Below, in pieces: positions 5,626 through 8,510 of a stretch of 8,510 nt of DNA. The DNA lies in the NCBI GenBank assembly GCA_903930485.1, contig CAIYYO010000267.1, positions 1 through 8,510 of the forward strand. Reading direction: 5' to 3'. Numbering within the stretch: the stretch's first letter is position 1; every line of letters starts with the position of its first letter. The stretch is from Methanobacteriota archaeon (GTDB lineage: Archaea > Altiarchaeota > Altiarchaeia > IMC4 > QMZM01). The position numbers and the translations under genes were made by a program. Under the pieces are notes generated by a model. That model saw nothing but the letters and a program-made list of their open reading frames with translations. It made no database searches and was not told the DNA's origin.

Positions 5626-6540
5626 ATGGAATACCGCAAGATACAACTCACAGGAGATAGTACCTTTACTGTGTCCCTCCCGAAGGAATGGATAAAGAGG
5701 AACAAACTAGGCAAGGGAGACCTCCTGACCGTGGTAGAGAAAGGGAACGAAGTGCAGCTTAAGCTCAAGGAAGAAAAGGAGAAGGACGCGGAGATAAAGA
5801 TCAAGACCAAAGACGCGGAATTCCTCTCCCGCCTGCTCATCACCAAATACATACAGGGATTTGACACGATAGTCTTCTCGTCAAAAGACCACCTCGACCC
5901 CAAGATCCGGGAACAGCTCATCAAGGCCTCCACTGTCCTGATAGGTCTCGAGCCATTCGGCGAGACAAAAGACACCATCACTTTCAGGATGCTGATGAAA
6001 GGCGGCAGGAACCTGATGGAATCGATCGAAAGGATGCACGACCTCTCCATACTGTCCCTTAAAGAGCTGATGGAAGACCTGGAGAACGAATCCTACGACG
6101 AGAACATCCTGAACGGGATAATCCAGAGAGACAACGAGATAGACAAGTTCTATTTCCTGATACTCCGGCAGCTTTCCGCGACCAACGGCTTCGAAGCCAT
6201 AATCTGGGCCCAGATAGCCAAGAGCATAGAGCGGATATCGGATCACATCGAGACCATAGCCGGATTGACCAAGGAAGGCAAGAGGATGAAAAAGGAGGAC
6301 CTCGGAGTCTTCAGGCAGCTGATCGATTTGTACGGAGACGCGATGCTGACTTTGAAGAATAGGGACCTCTCCATGGCCGAAGACATCCTGACCAAGATAG
6401 AGCAGATCAGGGTCACCGGGACAAGCCTGAAAGACAATCTAGACAGCGTCGGAAAGAAGAACATACTAGTGTATGCGAGCCTGAGACGCATCGCGGAATA
6501 CATCTCGGACATATCGGAGTCGGCGATAAACCTGTCATGA
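5626..6540 (+). CDS. AbrB-PhoU fusion regulator, probable phosphate uptake regulator
   Basis: This 304-residue cytoplasmic protein joins a swapped-hairpin AbrB/SpoVT-type DNA-binding domain (about residues 1-48, with TFTVSLPKEWIKRNKLGKGD) to two PhoU-type helical repeats (about 122-215 and 225-303). The PhoU metal-binding pattern is seen in RDNEIDKFYF (168-177), SIERISDHIETIA (200-212) and SLRRIAEYISDISESA (285-300). This arrangement is typical of archaeal PhoU-like regulators, thought to control phosphate transport at the DNA level, whereas bacterial PhoU works through PstSCAB and PhoR. No pst or pit gene is in the window, so its target is open. It starts behind a TATA-like box with almost no leader, and its stop overlaps the tspO start by four bases (ATGA). 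It may bind the palindromes in the preceding gap. Confidence 0.9.
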   Translation: MEYRKIQLTGDSTFTVSLPKEWIKRNKLGKGDLLTVVEKGNEVQLKLKEEKEKDAEIKIKTKDAEFLSRLLITKYIQGFDTIVFSSKDHLDPKIREQLIKASTVLIGLEPFGETKDTITFRMLMKGGRNLMESIERMHDLSILSLKELMEDLENESYDENILNGIIQRDNEIDKFYFLILRQLSATNGFEAIIWAQIAKSIERISDHIETIAGLTKEGKRMKKEDLGVFRQLIDLYGDAMLTLKNRDLSMAEDILTKIEQIRVTGTSLKDNLDSVGKKNILVYASLRRIAEYISDISESAINLS

Positions 6541-7007
6541 AAACCAATGGAAAGAAACTGGCGGCCGCGGTAGGCATCTGCCTGCTCGCGGGGATAATCG
6601 GATCAGTCTTTACTGTAAGCTCCATACCTGCGTGGTACAACACGCTTAACAAGCCATCATTCAGCCCGCCTAACTGGCTGTTCGGCCCGGTGTGGACCAT
6701 GCTATACGTCCTAATGGGGGTGGCGGCGTATCTTGTGTGGACGAGCGGAGCAAAGGACGTGAAGCCGGCGCTATATGTTTTTGGATTACAATTGATCCTG
6801 AACACGATATGGTCGGTGATATTCTTCGGCATGAGGAATCCGCTCTACGCGTTTATAGAGATAATACTGCTGTGGATTACGATCGCCTTGACGTTGATGA
6901 GGTTCTATAAGATCAGGAAAGCGGCGGCGTATCTGATGATCCCGTACATCTGCTGGGTGACGTTCGCGGCCCTGCTGAATTACGAGATTTGGCGGATGAA
7001 TATGTAA
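6537..7007 (+). CDS. tspO: TspO/MBR-family tryptophan-rich membrane protein
   Basis: This 156-residue protein has five predicted membrane helices (about 8-29, 47-68, 77-97, 102-121 and 127-147), as in TspO and the mitochondrial translocator protein, which bind porphyrins, haem and sterols. Family motifs include WYNTLNKPSFSPPNWLFGPVWTMLY near helix 2, NTIWS in helix 3, and CWVTFAALLNYEIWRMN at the C-terminus. W53 and W140 appear to match the two tryptophans implicated in porphyrin breakdown in bacterial TspO; this pairing is by eye. The length is usual. Its ATG overlaps the stop of the AbrB-PhoU gene (ATGA) and lacks an SD, so its translation is probably coupled to that gene. The gene ends 13 bases before the convergent VIT-like gene. 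A role in porphyrin or stress sensing is family-based inference. Confidence 0.94.
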   Translation: MKTNGKKLAAAVGICLLAGIIGSVFTVSSIPAWYNTLNKPSFSPPNWLFGPVWTMLYVLMGVAAYLVWTSGAKDVKPALYVFGLQLILNTIWSVIFFGMRNPLYAFIEIILLWITIALTLMRFYKIRKAAAYLMIPYICWVTFAALLNYEIWRMNM

Positions 7008-7020
7008 AGAATCAAGTGTT

Positions 7021-7494
7021 TTATCCGAATTCCGCGCGGATGAATTCGCCGACCAGTGTGCTTATGATTATGACGAGCACGCCGATTATGAAATGTTCCA
7101 CTACTACTCGCACGGGGTTTTCTTTTTTATCTTTTGCTATGAAATAGCTGAGGATCGATAGTATCAGGAGGCCCCAGCATATGTTTATTATTACTGCGGT
7201 CTCCAGGTTGTAAAGCAGGAGAGGGACTGCGAATGTGGATGCGAAGACAAGCTTTGAAATGAAGGTCGATAAGGTGGACTCCCAGACATGTGACGAGTCG
7301 CTGTTCTTCGATTCCTCTGATATGTGTATGCCCAGCGCGTCCGAGAAAGCGTCCGCGACGGCTATCGTCAGAACTCCGCCGAGCACTGCGAGCCTTGACT
7401 GCGTCCCGGCTTCCAGGCCGACCATCAGACCTAAAGTGGTAATTGTTGCAGAAGTTAGGCCGAAGGTCAGACCCGTCCTAAGCGATAGTTTCAT
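7021..7494 (-). CDS. Compact VIT/CCC1-like membrane protein, possible Fe/Mn transporter
   Basis: This 157-residue protein has about five predicted membrane helices (8-29, 34-57, 76-97, 99-119 and 130-150). The first two resemble VIT/CCC1 iron and manganese transporters: FGLTSATITTLGLMVGL recalls FGLNDGLVTTLGLVVGL, and ADAFSDALGIHISEES recalls AGAxSMAxGEyvSvxS. The protein is much shorter than the usual 220-250 residues because the cytoplasmic metal-binding domain between helices 2 and 3 is reduced to a loop of about 15 residues. By the same pairing the pocket Asp of helix 1 is Ser15, and the Met of helix 2 is Asp52. Transport of iron or manganese is therefore plausible but not secure. It starts 13 bases after the EchF-like gene stops, with no clear SD, so it is likely the last gene of the hydrogenase operon. 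Confidence 0.78.
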   Translation of the reverse strand: MKLSLRTGLTFGLTSATITTLGLMVGLEAGTQSRLAVLGGVLTIAVADAFSDALGIHISEESKNSDSSHVWESTLSTFISKLVFASTFAVPLLLYNLETAVIINICWGLLILSILSYFIAKDKKENPVRVVVEHFIIGVLVIIISTLVGEFIRAEFG

Positions 7495-7507
7495 ACCGTT
7501 TGATTAA

Positions 7508-7882
7508 TTACTTTTTCTCTTCCGCCGTCGCCTTCGCCGCCTTGGGCTCGCCTTTCATCTTCTCCCGCGTCCTCTGCGTTTGAGATGCAGGGTATTGGCT
7601 GTCCATGCTCAGGCATTTCACCGGGCAGACTTCCACGCAGCCGCTGCACATAATGCACCTTAGGCGGTCGATCTCCCAGATCCGTTCCTTCATGTTTACG
7701 CAGATCGCATACGTGGGGCATTTCCTCTGGCATGCGGCGCAGAATATGCATCTCTTTATGTCGTTGACTACGTGGCCGCGGCTTTTGTCGAATTTCTTTG
7801 CCGGCTTGGCCGGGTACATGAGCGTCGCCGGCTTTCCCAGGACGTTCTTTATTATCGTTTTGCCTATCTTGAATTGGCCCAT
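7508..7882 (-). CDS. echF: EchF-like 2[4Fe-4S] ferredoxin subunit of a group 4 hydrogenase
   Basis: This 124-residue protein carries two four-cysteine motifs for [4Fe-4S] clusters: C45, C48, C51 and C55 (CIFCAACQRKCP), and C76, C79, C82 and C86 (CIMCSGCVEVCP). The N-terminal part up to PATLMYPAKPAKKFDKSRG fits the NuoI/EchF-type polyferredoxin subunits that pass electrons between soluble ferredoxin and the membrane-bound hydrogenase. Extra cysteines C61 and C90 follow each cluster motif. The tail (about 101-124) is rich in Lys, Arg and Glu and looks disordered. It begins seven bases after the stop of the large subunit, with an SD (GAGAGGT, 7892-7898) that overlaps that stop. The large subunit-ferredoxin order matches the end of echABCDEF. 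Other group 4 enzymes (Mbh, Coo, formate hydrogenlyase) have similar ferredoxins, so the symbol is less certain than the role. Confidence 0.88.
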   Translation of the reverse strand: MGQFKIGKTIIKNVLGKPATLMYPAKPAKKFDKSRGHVVNDIKRCIFCAACQRKCPTYAICVNMKERIWEIDRLRCIMCSGCVEVCPVKCLSMDSQYPASQTQRTREKMKGEPKAAKATAEEKK

Positions 7883-7889
7883 CTTCTTT

Positions 7890-8510
7890 TTACCTCTCGC
7901 AGCACCCTATACATGGGTCGATCGTCAACACTATCACCGGCACGTCGGCCAGCTGGCATCCTGTGAGCATCTTTACCAGCGGCGGTATGTTCGTGAACGT
8001 CGGGGTCCTGACCCTTGATCTAGCCAAATGCTTGGTCCCGTTTCCTTTGACGTAGTGGACGAGTTCGCCTCTCGGCTGCTCTACCCTGGAGAAGTATTCG
8101 CCGCTGGGGTTGCCGATAACTTTCGTCTCTATCGGTCCGTCGGGTATCTTTTTCACGGCCTGCTTTACCAAGTCGACGGATGTGAACAACTCGTTTAACC
8201 TGACGGCGCATCTCGAGTAGCAGTCTCCGCCGGTCTCGATGCATGCGTCGAATTTCAAAGCGCCGTACGCTGCGTATCCTGTCTTTCTCATGTCGATGTT
8301 TACTCCGCTTCCTCTCGCTGTCGGTCCGACTGCGCCGAGTTCGTATGCGTCTTTTTTCGAGAGCATGCCGACTCCTTTCAGCCTGTGCTTTATTGCGTCG
8401 TCTTTGAGGAAGACGTCTTTTATGGTTTTGAATTCCTTGGACAATTCTTCCAGGTCTTTGGCCATCCTGTCCAGGGTCTCACTACTTATGTCTTTCCGTA
8501 CTCCCCCGAC
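7890..8510 (-). CDS. echE: Group 4 [NiFe] hydrogenase large subunit, EchE-like, C-terminal part only
   Basis: These 206 residues are the C-terminal part of a catalytic subunit that enters from the right edge; the frame is open from the last base, so the internal ATG at 8465 is not the start. The first residues VGGVRKDIS match the GGVRRDI-type motif of group 4 enzymes and NuoD. Further family blocks are VGPTARGSGVNIDMR (61-75), GDCYSR (95-100), VEQPRGE (143-149), RVRTPTFTNIPPL (166-178) and the C-terminal nickel ligands DPCIGCCER with C200 and C203. The CxxC separates a true hydrogenase from NuoD of complex I, which lost it. The protein ends at the final Arg with no cleavable extension, as reported for EchE and CooH. 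The N-terminal CxxC and the other subunits are outside the window. It is the energy-conserving, ferredoxin-linked H2 enzyme at the membrane. Confidence 0.9.
   Translation of the reverse strand, partial: VGGVRKDISSETLDRMAKDLEELSKEFKTIKDVFLKDDAIKHRLKGVGMLSKKDAYELGAVGPTARGSGVNIDMRKTGYAAYGALKFDACIETGGDCYSRCAVRLNELFTSVDLVKQAVKKIPDGPIETKVIGNPSGEYFSRVEQPRGELVHYVKGNGTKHLARSRVRTPTFTNIPPLVKMLTGCQLADVPVIVLTIDPCIGCCER

Noticed and set aside
8020..8465. ATG at 8465 as the start of a short hydrogenase-related gene, and a shadow frame inside it
   Set aside because: The frame continues to the window edge with a conserved VGGVRKDIS block, so the gene is cut by the window rather than short; the 74-codon shadow is Arg-rich noise.

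Overview
The window looks like part of an archaeal chromosome. The gene content points that way: a pyruvoyl-type arginine decarboxylase, a phosphate regulator with an AbrB-type DNA-binding head on PhoU repeats, a ferritin half-domain of the kind found at the N-terminus of the Pyrococcus encapsulin, an archaeal 1-Cys-type peroxiredoxin, and an Ech-type group 4 [NiFe] hydrogenase. A/T-rich TATA-like boxes lie about 25-40 bases before the first genes of transcription units, while several genes inside operons have Shine-Dalgarno (SD) sites. The lineage cannot be fixed from this window. It has no tRNA, rRNA, CRISPR array, insertion sequence or phage gene that I could support.

Layout. (1) Positions 1-2727, minus strand: an iron and redox operon read right to left, with a stand-alone ferritin-like protein, a peroxiredoxin, SufC and SufB (SufB runs off the left edge). 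(2) Positions 2826-4435, plus strand: agmatinase (speB) and pyruvoyl-dependent arginine decarboxylase (pdaD), which together take arginine to agmatine and putrescine. (3) Positions 4436-5315, minus strand: a small helical protein and a cyclase-family metal hydrolase whose stop codon directly abuts that of pdaD. (4) Positions 5316-5625: a 310-base A/T-rich gap with divergent promoters and palindromes. (5) Positions 5626-7007, plus strand: the AbrB-PhoU regulator overlapping a TspO-like membrane protein by four bases. (6) Positions 7021-8510, minus strand: the 3' end of a hydrogenase operon (EchE-like large subunit, entering from the right edge, and EchF-like ferredoxin), followed by a compact VIT/CCC1-like membrane protein.

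How the genes may work together. The left operon joins iron handling, peroxide removal and Fe-S cluster assembly, as expected of an anaerobe that meets occasional oxidants. The hydrogenase at the right is a large Fe-S consumer and has a possible metal transporter at its tail. The most notable items are the stand-alone encapsulin-type ferritin domain in the Suf-peroxiredoxin operon, the reduced VIT-like protein behind the hydrogenase, and the PhoU-TspO coupling. None of these proves a new system.
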